DNA of 64,000 nt from Volvox africanus. Lineage: Eukaryota > Chlorophyta > Chlorophyceae > Chlamydomonadales > Volvocaceae. The position numbers were made by a program, and so were the translations under genes. This document shows positions 10,701-20,901 of the stretch, piece by piece (within the stretch, counting starts at the first letter, position 1; every line of letters begins with the position of its first letter). The stretch lies in assembly GCA_030268105.1 (NCBI GenBank), contig BSDZ01000013.1, positions 2,523,001-2,587,000 of the forward strand, in the 5' to 3' direction. The notes under the pieces were generated by a model. That model had not been told where the DNA came from, did no database searches, and saw only the letters and a program-made list of their open reading frames with translations.

Positions 10701-13571
10701 TGGTGGAAGGCGCGCGTTGACGTGCGCTGCCCGCAGGACCCTAGCCGCCGTAGCCCAGGCCACCAGACCCCTGGGCAGGCCCCCGATGTCCGTCATCAAG
10801 TCATCCGGGGTGATGGACTTCCAGCCGGGTGTGTTTTCGGCCAGGAACCTGACGCAGGGTGAGAGGAGGGAGAGGGAAGAGCAGTCCGAACGAGGGTGGG
10901 GCTCAATGGTGGACGAGAGGACCACCACAATAACCGCAACAAGCAACCTCATAACTAGCACACTGGCACACGAGCAAACGAGACCGAACGTGAGCGATTT
11001 TAAAAACTCGGCAAAATGCGGTTTGCCAAGATTGCCCATGACAACAGGAGAGATACCACCTTGCTAATGGTGTAGCCCATTGCCCTTTTAGAATCCGCGA
11101 TCACCCTCCTCCCCATTTCCCTCCACCCCCACCTCCACCCGCGGGTTCGGGTTCGGGTTCGGGTGCGGGGCACACCCGTACACCTGCGCCTACGCCGTGG
11201 TATGTGACGACGTCGCAGTACTCACTCGCACAGCTGCACCGCGCCTGCTTGCTCCGACCCCGCCCACTTCAGTATCGCCCTCTTTGCCGCCAGCACCGCG
11301 GGCTGGTACTCCACGGCGCACAGCGCGAACAGGTCCTCCGCCACCACGAACCGCACGATCTCCCCGCGCAGATCGTAGGAGCCTTGGTGGACGCGGAGGA
11401 ACGAGGGCGGGGGGGAGAGGGCGAAGGAGAGGGCGAGGGCGAGGATGGATCAGGGTCCACATAACGTGAACAGGCCATAGCCATAGCGATACTAGTACTT
11501 ACGGTGTGGCTCAAGAACATGTGAAGAGCACGCGGCCGCCTCCGACCCCGCAGAGGGGGACGAGGAGAGTGGGGACCGGGGACGGGACATGGAGAACCCG
11601 CACGTTTAGGCTCCTCATTGCCCGGCGCTGCGATTCTCCCCCCCCCGCCCTCCCCCGCTTTCCATTACGGCTAACCCCGGTCCGTAGTTGCGCACCCACT
11701 CCATGACTTGTAACCTGCCGATTAGTTCTCAGGGCCAACCTATTTCCATACAACTTCGTCCGTCCTGAGCGCCCGTCACAGATCTAGATCCAGATTCACA
11801 TTCTCACCTGGCACCCCAAGCGCCTGCGCCGCCTTCAGCAGGACCCCTGGGTCGGATGCCATCAACGCCAAGGACTCCCCGCCCTCAAGCACGCCGCCGC
11901 CGCCAGTGCCGACCCCGGTCGCTGTGATTGCCGCCGCCACCGCCGCCGCCGCCGCGTTGCTGGCCTGTCCCAGCGCTCCCTGCGTGGATCGATAGCAGTA
12001 AACACCGCAACACGCCGCGGGCACCCGTGCACTGCCCAGTAGGTCTGTCGTGAGCGCCAGCTGGGCCTTATCCGTCGAAACAGCCACTGCTGAGCCTGCG
12101 AACCCAAAGGGTGGTGTGGGGCGGCCACGAAGGGGCACATGCAGACGAGCGTTGTGTCGTGTTGCGTTGTGTCGTACGCGGTGCGGATCTACCCACGTCA
12201 CCTCATTGGCGACGTTTGACGGCAGCAACTTCAGGCGACAGTAACTTGCGATTGCGACGTATAGAAAAACATTTATATTACAATTTAATTTTAATTGAAG
12301 TATTTGGTGCAGCGTGTGCAGCAGCGACTTCAGGGACATCAGCAGCAGATAGAAATTCACAATGGGCGGTGCCGCGACAGCTAAACAAGGGAGAGAGGTG
12401 TACAGATACGCGTATACACATATTCACCAAGTGCTGGTAACAGGTGATTTAGTTGCAGACACGCAACAAGAGCCCCCCCCCAAACACTTCCTCACGCGGA
12501 TTTGCTCGACGGCGGTGCTCATGCCCCCGCCTGCCGCCCCCCGCTACACACACATACACAAACACATTCACACACGTAAGGCCATCACCACCCGATATAT
12601 GGGCCTTATTTGTCGTGGCATGCAAAGAGCAAAACCCAGCGGGCGGACCCTCCGGCGTTTCCCGTGTCCCCAGAAGACGTACCCGTCTGGCCACCACCCG
12701 ATATATGGGCCTTATTGTGTGGATTCCCGTAATTGGCGCCGAACGTGTCAAGGCCCAGAGGTTGCATGGCCGCCTTGCCCACGCAAATTGCCCCCGCAGC
12801 CTCAAGTCGCGAAATGGCGGAGCAGTTGCTGGAAGCTGTCTGTAAAAGCTGTTGGAGGCTGCCGACAACAGAGGCGGCGACCAGAGGGGTGTTTTGGTGC
12901 GGATCGCGGCCCAATGTCGTGGGCGTGCCGACAAGGTCCACATCCTCCGAAACCACGAACGTGACGCCGGCAAGTGGCTGTGGAAGTGGGCTGGCGGCCC
13001 GTGACGACACCGTCGTCGTCGTCGTCGCCGTCGCCGCCGCCGCAGCAGCGGCGTTTGGGGGGCCACACACAAGGATCGCCAACGTGTCTGGGTCAATTGG
13101 TTCCGGCGCCACGACCGGTGGCTCATCATGGATAGGGGCATCTTCGTTTGCCGCTGGGACGATGTCCGCCGCCGTCGAGGCGGCGGCAGCGGAGCCAGGA
13201 GATCTCTTTTTGCCGACGGCTGGATGAGCAGCAGCAACCGTAGTGCGCCGGCTACGCACGCGGCGCACCAGCCACACGCCGAGAAGGACGGAGACTGAGA
13301 GAACTATAGGTAACAGAGAGGATCTGTTGCGGGATCTACTCGTGACCTGAGGCGAAGTGATAGCCGCGATGGTTGCCGGAGAGGACGATGAGATGTGTTG
13401 TCGCATCTGGCAACTAAGCTCAAGATTTAAATCCCGGTGTAGCTCGTCTACTGCCTCTGCCCCATCGCCGGTCCCTGTCAGCTTCACAGCCGCCTCCCGC
13501 GACGCAGCGTCTGCCTTTGATACCTCTGCTATCACACTGTCCGAACCGCAGGTTTGCTCACTTTCAGTCAT
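7716..13571 (-). CDS. TOC64: TOC64/OEP64-like receptor: membrane anchor, amidase-like domain, TPR domain
   Basis: Eight exons join in phase: 13571-12683, 12095-11808, 11382-11226, 10848-9568, 9165-9075, 8892-8815, 8547-8500 and 8105-7716. They give 1073 aa, larger than plant Toc64 (about 600). Order: a polar N-terminus; one membrane helix at about residues 86-102 (LLPIVLSVSVLLGVWLV); an amidase-signature fold from about residue 190 (LAGVTFVVSEDVDLVGTPT, GAICVGKAA, GSARVPAACCGVYCY); a Pro/Ala-rich insertion; the amidase end (CPVVVVPLG); TPR units at about 829-944 (FKARGNDLFRMGKFADAVTEY, AMAYLKIFRFEQAEEDCNRA); and a Gly/Pro-rich tail. Plant Toc64 sits in the chloroplast outer envelope and docks Hsp90-bound precursors with its TPR. 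The GGSSSG motif of active amidases is reduced to GGGQTG, so the enzyme is probably dead, although the Ser of GSARVP is kept. The start is the first ATG in exon 1. Confidence 0.82.
12586..12716. repeat. 25-base direct repeat flanking the exon 1 donor of the TOC64-like gene
   Basis: The same 25 bases occur at 12586-12610 and at 12692-12716 (both begin CACCACCCGATATATGGGCC). The second copy is coding, in the last codons of exon 1; the first lies in intron 1. This looks like a local duplication around the splice donor at 12682. Confidence 0.8.
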
Positions 13572-14667
13572 CTCCTTTAAGAAGCGGTAATACACGCGAA
13601 GTGGCCAAATGGCGGCTGACGTTTCTAGATGCTACCCCAAATAAACATTTATCCTAAAAATGAGGCTACTAAGCAAGAATCAAGCCACGTAATTAAATTA
13701 TTTAAAATATCTATCATTGACAACCATCTCTAAACCATCCGCAGCACCCAAGAAGTTTTTTGTTTTAGGTACGAGCCCGTAAAATGGAGAAGACGAAACA
13801 AAAGGCGTATAAAGAACTAACATGTAAACTTTACAAAACAGATGAGCTCTGTGAAATCGTATGTGTGGGCAAACTCCGACGAAGACGCGTGACGACAGTT
13901 CGTCAGTACGGCGTTGTCTTGGGAAATTGCGAGCTTCGCACATACGAAGCACTACAATTTATTTTGCACGCCATTATCAATAAGCACTGGGGCTTGCGTA
14001 ACTTGCGGCCTGTCTCCGTGCCGGATATAGATAAGGACTTGGAATGCAAGCACTATCTTCGGTACTAGCTTCATTGACTCCAACGTAAGAACAGTTGTTT
14101 CTAACAATGCAGAACCGAAAATGCAGCATGTGCCTGTTGGGAGATGTTTGGGAATATTTTTGAGGATGAACTGAAAATTACTTCGGGGTGTAAGATAGGT
14201 TAGTTGTTCCTCACGAGCGAAAAGCCATTGCTATTGCCATTTCTGTTCCAGCTATGCTGCGCTAAAAGCCTGGGACGAAGAAGCTTGGCTGAAAGAAATG
14301 AAGAAAGAAACTAGCAACACCGCGGGCGACGTAACTGAGGATGGGAGAGCGGGCGCGTGCTGAAACAACAAAAACACGATGAAAATAAAAGTAATAGCAC
14401 ACAATTAAGTGCAGCCCTGAGGACACCGGCTAAGGCGAGACATGTATACAACTCCCTCGCCCAGGGCCTTACGCCAAACTAACCCGACTTCCGAACGCAA
14501 GAATTAGCTATTAGCGAGCCAGCCATACCAATGATAAAAATGATATTACATTTTTCATTGGTAAATTTAATTGAACTCCGAATCTGACGAACGTCATAAG
14601 TGCACCTGCGATTTCTGAATATTGCCTTAAGATAAGATACAGCCTCACAAGCAAGCTTACTAATAAA
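13572..14667. other. divergent promoter region between the TOC64-like and XBAT-like genes
   Basis: About 1.1 kb of AT-richer DNA separates the two start codons, which point away from each other, so both promoters and 5' UTRs must lie here. A small open frame (13784-14065, plus) has no family signature and I do not call it a gene. I see no repeat of note. Confidence 0.55.
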
Positions 14668-17600
14668 ATGGGCTCAAGTCTCAGCAGCTGTATTCAGCCA
14701 GGGCCCGTTTTCGCCTTGTTCCAGGCGGGTGAGTGGGGCAAAGGAATATTCCAGTTAGGACGCTCGTACTCTAGCGACCCATGGTCCATGGTGCTTCAGG
14801 ACCACAGGGCCCGCACCGCAATGACTGGAGGCACTTATTTACGAATCTATTTATTAAATTTTTGTGCGCCGGATTGCGGGAATGGCTCCTCCTGCGGGAG
14901 CAGCAGTGCGGCATCATCAAAACAATTGTCAGCTGTTATGCAGCTGAGACGCCGCAGGCGTAACTCAAACAACAAGAGTCCACTCCTTAGCGTACGGGCT
15001 GTGTTGCAACATTAGTATTGCCACCCCTTTAGCCGTCACCAGGCGTACGGATGCATGAGTGCGTCACGAGCACTGGTGGCGGTGTCTCTCCCGAAGACAA
15101 ACCTGTCTTCATTAGTCACATTGCATATATGTATCGAAAAAATGTACGAGTTACGATGGTACGGCTGCAGTACGGCATGGCGATCTCCGCGTCATCAAGT
15201 TCCGGCTGGACATGGACCCCGAGCTTCTCGCCTACCGCAGCCTTGGTAAGCCAGGAGACACCAGCGGGTATTATGATCTCATGGCTTTCACCGTCCTTTG
15301 TAACATCTAAAATGTTCGGTATTCGGTTGCCCGATGGTCGATGACGGTTGGCGATCAGGCACCGGTGCGTCACCCGCTGTCTGCTCGTGGCCGGGACTCA
15401 GCCTGCTCCCTTGCTAGCTCACAAACCAGGCTGGACCTGGAAGACAGACAGACAGACAGACAGCACAGTCGCTATCATGTTCACGCTCCCCCGGCTGCGC
15501 CTCCAGGCAGTGGCGACACGGTTTGGCATCTGGCGGCGGAAGGGGGTTCTGAGGAGGTGCTCGGGGCGCTGGAGGCGCACGGAGGGCAGCTGAGGAGTGG
15601 GCTGTACCCGGAGGTCATCAAGTTGCAGAACGACAGAGGCCAGGTGGGCTCTATGTCTGTCTGTGCGTGTACGTGATTGTGAGCTCGCACACGCGGCGCG
15701 CACCCACGTGTGTGTGTGTGTGTGTGTGTCCTAATTTAACCTGCGGTTCCTAAAAGACTGCGCCAAAAGCAGTTGTTCGTTATGACAGTTGTATCATTTG
15801 CTAGGAAAACAATTGATTTGCTGCCTAAAACATACGCAAGGTGTAATTGTACGTTTTTGTGTTTGTATGTGTGTGTGTGTGTTCATTCAATCATTTCCCC
15901 CCTTCTCCCGGGAAATGGTTGGTAGATCCTCCAAAATCATAATTAGTCGTAGCTCCCCATGTGGATTTTGTAGGAAGTTTATGGATTATTGAATTTGAAA
16001 TCTTGAGATGTCTGCCCGGAGGCGTGAGAGCGACTGAACGAACATACATCCGGTCATGTACGGATAGCCCTTCGTGTGTGTTTTTACAACCAGGATGGGC
16101 CTTATCCCCTTCGTGAGATTTCCGCGATGCTCGAGTGTGTTGTTGTTGTTATTGTTGGTGGTGGTGGAGCCGCACACACACACACACACACACGCTTCCA
16201 TCTGCCTGACCATCCCCGTGCTGCAGACGCCTCTCATGCACGCGGCCCAAGCAGGTCAGGCGGCGGCGGTTAGGTGGCTTCTCAGCAAGGTAAGGGGGTG
16301 GAAGAGGGGTGAAAGGGGGGAATGGCAGAGTCAAACACGGCGGTGTGTATTGTGACTCCTGTGCCCGCGCTCCGGTCATTCAATAATGTGGATATAGCTG
16401 CTCCGCAACACTCACATCCACCCGCCATGGCCTCTCCTTCTCCTCTCCGACTCCTTCAGACCCTCCCCCAATGCAACATGCCGTTTCTACCCTTCCCCCT
16501 TTTCCCGCCCTATACACACATATACACACACGCTGGCTAGGGCGCCGACCCATGGGCCCAGGATCGGTGCGGCAAGCGATCAGCCCTCCACTACGCGGCG
16601 ATGAGGGTGGGTGCTAGGTGGGAAACGTTCGGTTGCCACGGAGGTTAAATTTTCGTTGGGGGGTGGTCTCGGAGCGGCCCTGGTGCGAAGGACGGGGATT
16701 ACGGAGGTTACCGAGTGACCGTATGCGCTCACATACACACACACGCACACGTGTGCGGGTGTACCTGTACCAATACACACTAATCCGTGCACCCCCCTTC
16801 CAAACAGGGGAGACTGGATTGTATCACTGCCTTGTTGGACAACGCAGATAGTACCCAGGAGCTGTGCAGGTGAGAGCGGCGTGCGCGGGATCGCGAGCTC
16901 TGCAAGAACTGGTAGCAGCGATCCAGCAGCATATGATGCGTTTTAAGAAGAACACGAATCAGCGGGAGTGAACGCTGGTGAAATGATTAACAACATGATT
17001 AAGAAAGTGAAAATGGAACCCTCCGTAGCGAAGCGCGGGGAACCCGCGCGGTTACCCGGGGGTAGGGGGGTGTGCGTGTATTGCCGCGCGTGTGTATCAC
17101 CGGCACGATTGCGACCTCACGGCCTACATTATGATATGAGAATATCAGATGTACCGCTTTTTTGTACCGCTCTCGGAAATCGGATCGTACTGTACAACGT
17201 CCGCAGGTACATCGAGGCGCAATCCATCTCCGGACTGACCCCCCTGCACTATGGTACGACAAGTTTTGGAACGGAACATACGGCGGGTGGGGAAAAGGCG
17301 ACCCCTACCGTACACATCCTATCTTATCCCCCCGTTGATGACGGTCTTACGTTTCCCTGTCTTGTCCTGTTGGGGACAAGGGGGGAGGAAGAGAGAGAGA
17401 GACAAAACGAATATCTGAGTACAGGTCAAGGGAGGCGTTCATCCCACACATGCACAAATTACCTACCTAGTTCCAGAATGGGATCCAGGGGGGGAGCGAG
17501 GCTCGGTCCGCAAAGCAGCGCTCTTCTCTTTCGTTGTACTTTGACTACGCCGCTCCTCAACCCTCCCCCCCAGACACACACACACACATACAAACACATA

Positions 17601-18358
17601 CATGCACGTGAGTGGGTCTTCACAAACACCACTCCCTCTTTCCTTTCCCTCAGTATCAGCACCAGGATTGTTCATTCGCCCTCCGCGCCCAACCCTCTCC
17701 TCACCTTCTTTGCACCACCCCCTCGCTCCCACGTACCGCAGCGGTAGCCATGCGCCAACCAGACGCCGTACTTCTGCTCCTCGAAAGGGGGGCGGATCTG
17801 CGGGCCGTGAATTCGGTGTGTATGTGTGTACGTGTGTGTGTACGTGTGTGTTGTGTTCACATTGGGAGCGGGGAAGGGAGGGAAGTGGTCTTGATGACAT
17901 CGCAGACGGTTAGTTCCTCCCCGCTCAAATACACACACACACACACACACACACAGACGCCGCAATCACGGCTGACCCAACCGACCCGGCCCCCGCCATC
18001 CCCCGGTTGGCGGCGGCCTCCTTCCCTCACTCGCTAGGTCCCTTTCGCGAGCGACCTGGTCAACTTGCCTCTGCGGTCGACACCGCTACATGTGGCGGCG
18101 ACGATGAGGGAGCTGCCGTGTGCTCTGGTGCTGTTGCGATATTACGTAAGAATGTCTGAGGGTTTAGGGTTTAGAAGATAACCGCCAGGCGGACGGACGC
18201 GTCTTGGACACATAGTTTTAAGCGGTGCTAGGGTTTTGAGGGTTTAAAAGTTTTTTAAGGGTGACTCCAGGGAGCGGGTAGGGTTTTAGGAGTAGTAATA
18301 AAGATGTTGATGCCGCGTCCCTCGTTGGCGTACGGCATGAAACTGCACGCTGTCTCTC

Positions 18359-18414
<56 letters not shown>

Positions 18415-20901
18415 GCAACTTCCCCTGGGCCTGGGACCGACGTTTTATCTAGGCCCTTGTATGTGCCCGTGGCCAGCGCATGCATCAACCCGCGTGGGGC
18501 CACGTGGCAGAGGCTTCCTGAATTGAGTTTTTAATTTGAATCCCTATTCGCGTCCTTCTCACTCTTTTATCTCACCCTCACTGTCTGTTTCATCCCTAAG
18601 AGCTACATTTATTTACTTCCTTGCAAAAATATTTGCGCGTCTTTATCCCCTTGCATATATTCGTCCTTCCCGGCTCCGGAACCAACGTCATAGCACATCC
18701 ATTTGATGGGTCCAAACTTTCCCGACCCTCGCCGAAGAGTGGATGCTTTGGGAAGAACGCCGTACAGGGTAAGACTGACAACCGGTGTCATACGGCTTTC
18801 CTTTACGTGTAAAAGCATCAGGGCTAACAATAGGGGCGGGTGGGGTTGGGGAGGGAAAAAAGGAAAGGGTACAGGAAGGTCAGTACACGAGAAGTCACGA
18901 GAGGGCAACATCGTCCACAGCGGCCCTTTTCGACCCGTGGGTCAGTCCTTCGAGCCAGGGTTCTATCATTACCGATACATACCTGCCATGTGTGCCCTTT
19001 CAGCACCTTGCGGCTGGTCAGACGTAACTGGAGAAGCGTGGGATGTGTGTAGATGCTGAGGATGCTGAGGATACGCTGCTGCAGCGGAAGGAGCAGACGA
19101 GAGCGAACCGGGCTGTCTTAAAATCCTCCATACGATTTTTGTCGAGGGGCGAATCCCCAACCCTTGGTGTCCCCTGTGCTCTTCTTTACTGGATCTTCCC
19201 CGGGCGCCCCCCCCCTCGGCCCCCCGCCCCTATCCCCCAGGTGGCGGCATTGAGGATTAACTCGGGGCTGCTGGTGGAGTTGCTGCACCCCGCTTCTGAC
19301 TTGCGGGCGCTGGTCTCCAGGGAGGGAGAACCGGGCGAGGGACCGGACATGGCCATAGGCGTGCCTCGCCTGGCGGCACTGATGGCGTCAGTGGTACGGC
19401 AACAGCTTTTGGCAGATGTCGAGGATGCCGAGAAGGTGCGCATAACACCTGCGTGTGTCGGTGTTTAGGGGTTTGGGTGTCTGGATAGGTATCCAGACAG
19501 GTAGGTGAAGGGAAAAGCGGTTGGGTTCTAACCTTAACCCTCTTTAACCAACCCTAAAACCCTGACGTACACCACGAGCCAAAATCCGTTTCCAGCTTAC
19601 CCCAACGCACTCCTCCCCCCATTCTCCCCGAACCTTCCGACCCCAGCCTTCCTCCCCTCCGGCCCCCTTTGTCGTCGTCCTCCACCATCGCGGTTAGCCA
19701 AATCTTACTCTATAGCAGCGCCTCTGTAACAGCAGCAGTACCAGGTGTTGTGTATTCGTCTTCCCTTTCCACCGCCCCCCCTCGCCCCCATCCACAGGTT
19801 ACCCTGGATTTCAGGAGACGAAACCCCTGCTGCTCGTCCCCTATCCGCATGGCCGAAAGTCAGTTCCAGATGCTCCCGGCCTCCAGCACCCAACCCACCG
19901 TCTCACCCTCCGCCAGCGCCCCCCCGGGACCCGCGGCTGCAACACGTATCCACGCCAGATGGGAAAAGGCATCATCAGGTCCGTCACTGCGTCTGGCGAG
20001 CCTTACGTGCTCAAAGCCGCCGGAGCCGATGCAATCCTGCGGTCCTGAGTGCGAGAAGCAGCTGCCGCCATCACCGCCGCCGACGCCGACGCCGACGATT
20101 ACGCCGACGCCGACGCCGACGCCGGTTCACCAGGACCAGCACCAGGAGCAACACCAACAGTTATTCGACGGTTGCTACTCCGGCCCAGAATCGCGACGGC
20201 CAGGCTCAACCCAGGATGTCCAATGTGAGGCACGCTCTCGTCACGGCAGTCGACGGGGTAGCCGAGACCAACCACTGCTACTACCACCATTGCGCCTGAC
20301 GCTTCTGTCATCGTCGCCCTCTGGGACCGTTCCCGTCGCCACCGTGGTGGATAGGCGGGGCTACAGCCAGGAGCCGAGGCGAAACCTGGACCCCCACTCC
20401 AGCCCCTGCCCCAGCCCGGAAGCAAACGGTTCGTTGGAACCTGATCGAAATCCGGAATGTGCAACGATTGCAACCGCAGCTGGTACGAGTGTACGGATGG
20501 CAGCGCCCGATCCCGACAGCGAGCTTCTGGCGACGTTGGTGACGGTGGAGTACTCTGTAACCGCTGCTGCCGATGCTGCTGACGGCCGCGACGACGGCGG
20601 TGGAGGCGATGGCGGCGCGGCCGCCACGGCCACAAGGGGCTGCTGTGCGTTGCGGAAGCTCAGTCCCTTTGTCAGGCACTCCGCGGGGTACGTGGAGAGC
20701 GTGTTTTCTCGTGCACCGCTACTGCCGCTGGCGCAGTGTGCGGTGTGCCTAGAGGAGTGCTATAGCCTGGTGGCGGAGCCTTGCCATCATCGGCTCTGCA
20801 GCCACTGCGCGCGTGACATCATCCTGCGCACTCCCGACATGCCGCTGTCCTGTCCGGTGTGCCGCTTGGTGGTTTGCCAGTTCACCAGCCCCGTTTGTTA
20901 A
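14668..20901 (+). CDS. XBAT/XB3-type E3 ubiquitin ligase: myristoylation motif, ankyrin repeats, RING finger
   Basis: Eleven exons join in phase: 14668-14728, 15507-15643, 16227-16289, 16541-16606, 16808-16869, 17207-17253, 17742-17815, 18038-18145, 18694-18768, 19241-19435 and 19798-20901. They give 663 aa. The start MGSSLSSC fits the N-myristoylation signal of plant XBAT proteins, which predicts membrane attachment. Ankyrin repeats fill residues 20-235, roughly one per exon or pair (DTVWHLAAEGG, TPLMHAAQAGQ, RSALHYAAMRGRLDC, GLTPLHYAVAM, STPLHVAAT). A Ser/Pro/Thr-rich linker of about 300 residues separates them from a C-terminal C3HC4 RING: Cys610, 613, 625, His627, Cys630, 633, 648 and 651 (CAVCLEECYSLVAEPC, then CPVC). 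The RING recruits an E2; the ankyrins select substrates. The linker is much longer than in Arabidopsis XBAT31/32, where the whole protein is about 450-500 aa. Introns are packed with CA/GT microsatellites. Confidence 0.87.
16172..16193. repeat. (CA)n microsatellite in an XBAT-like gene intron
   Basis: About eleven CA units just upstream of the acceptor of exon 3 (16227). Confidence 0.85.
17931..17955. repeat. (AC)n microsatellite in an XBAT-like gene intron
   Basis: About twelve AC units in the intron between exons 7 and 8. A GT-rich tract begins at the exon 7 donor (17816), so the intron has complementary GT and AC tracts at its two sides. Confidence 0.8.
18160..18174. repeat. short TTTAGGG telomere-like tract
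   Basis: Two TTTAGGG-type units in tandem (GGGTTTAGGGTTTAG) in the intron after exon 8. Degenerate copies follow to about 18250. Confidence 0.5.
18352..18414. repeat. (TC)n(AC)n compound microsatellite
   Basis: About twenty TC units pass directly into about nine AC units, inside the intron between exons 8 and 9 of the XBAT-like gene. Confidence 0.9.

Noticed and set aside
9604..11067. A 487-codon open frame on the plus strand
   Set aside because: It is antisense to the large TOC64-like exon. GC-rich third positions open the opposite strand; the minus frame shows TPR and amidase motifs and splices in phase.
13784..14068. A 94-codon open frame in the divergent promoter region
   Set aside because: Its composition matches AT-rich non-coding DNA, there is no family signature, and it would leave little room for the XBAT-like promoter.
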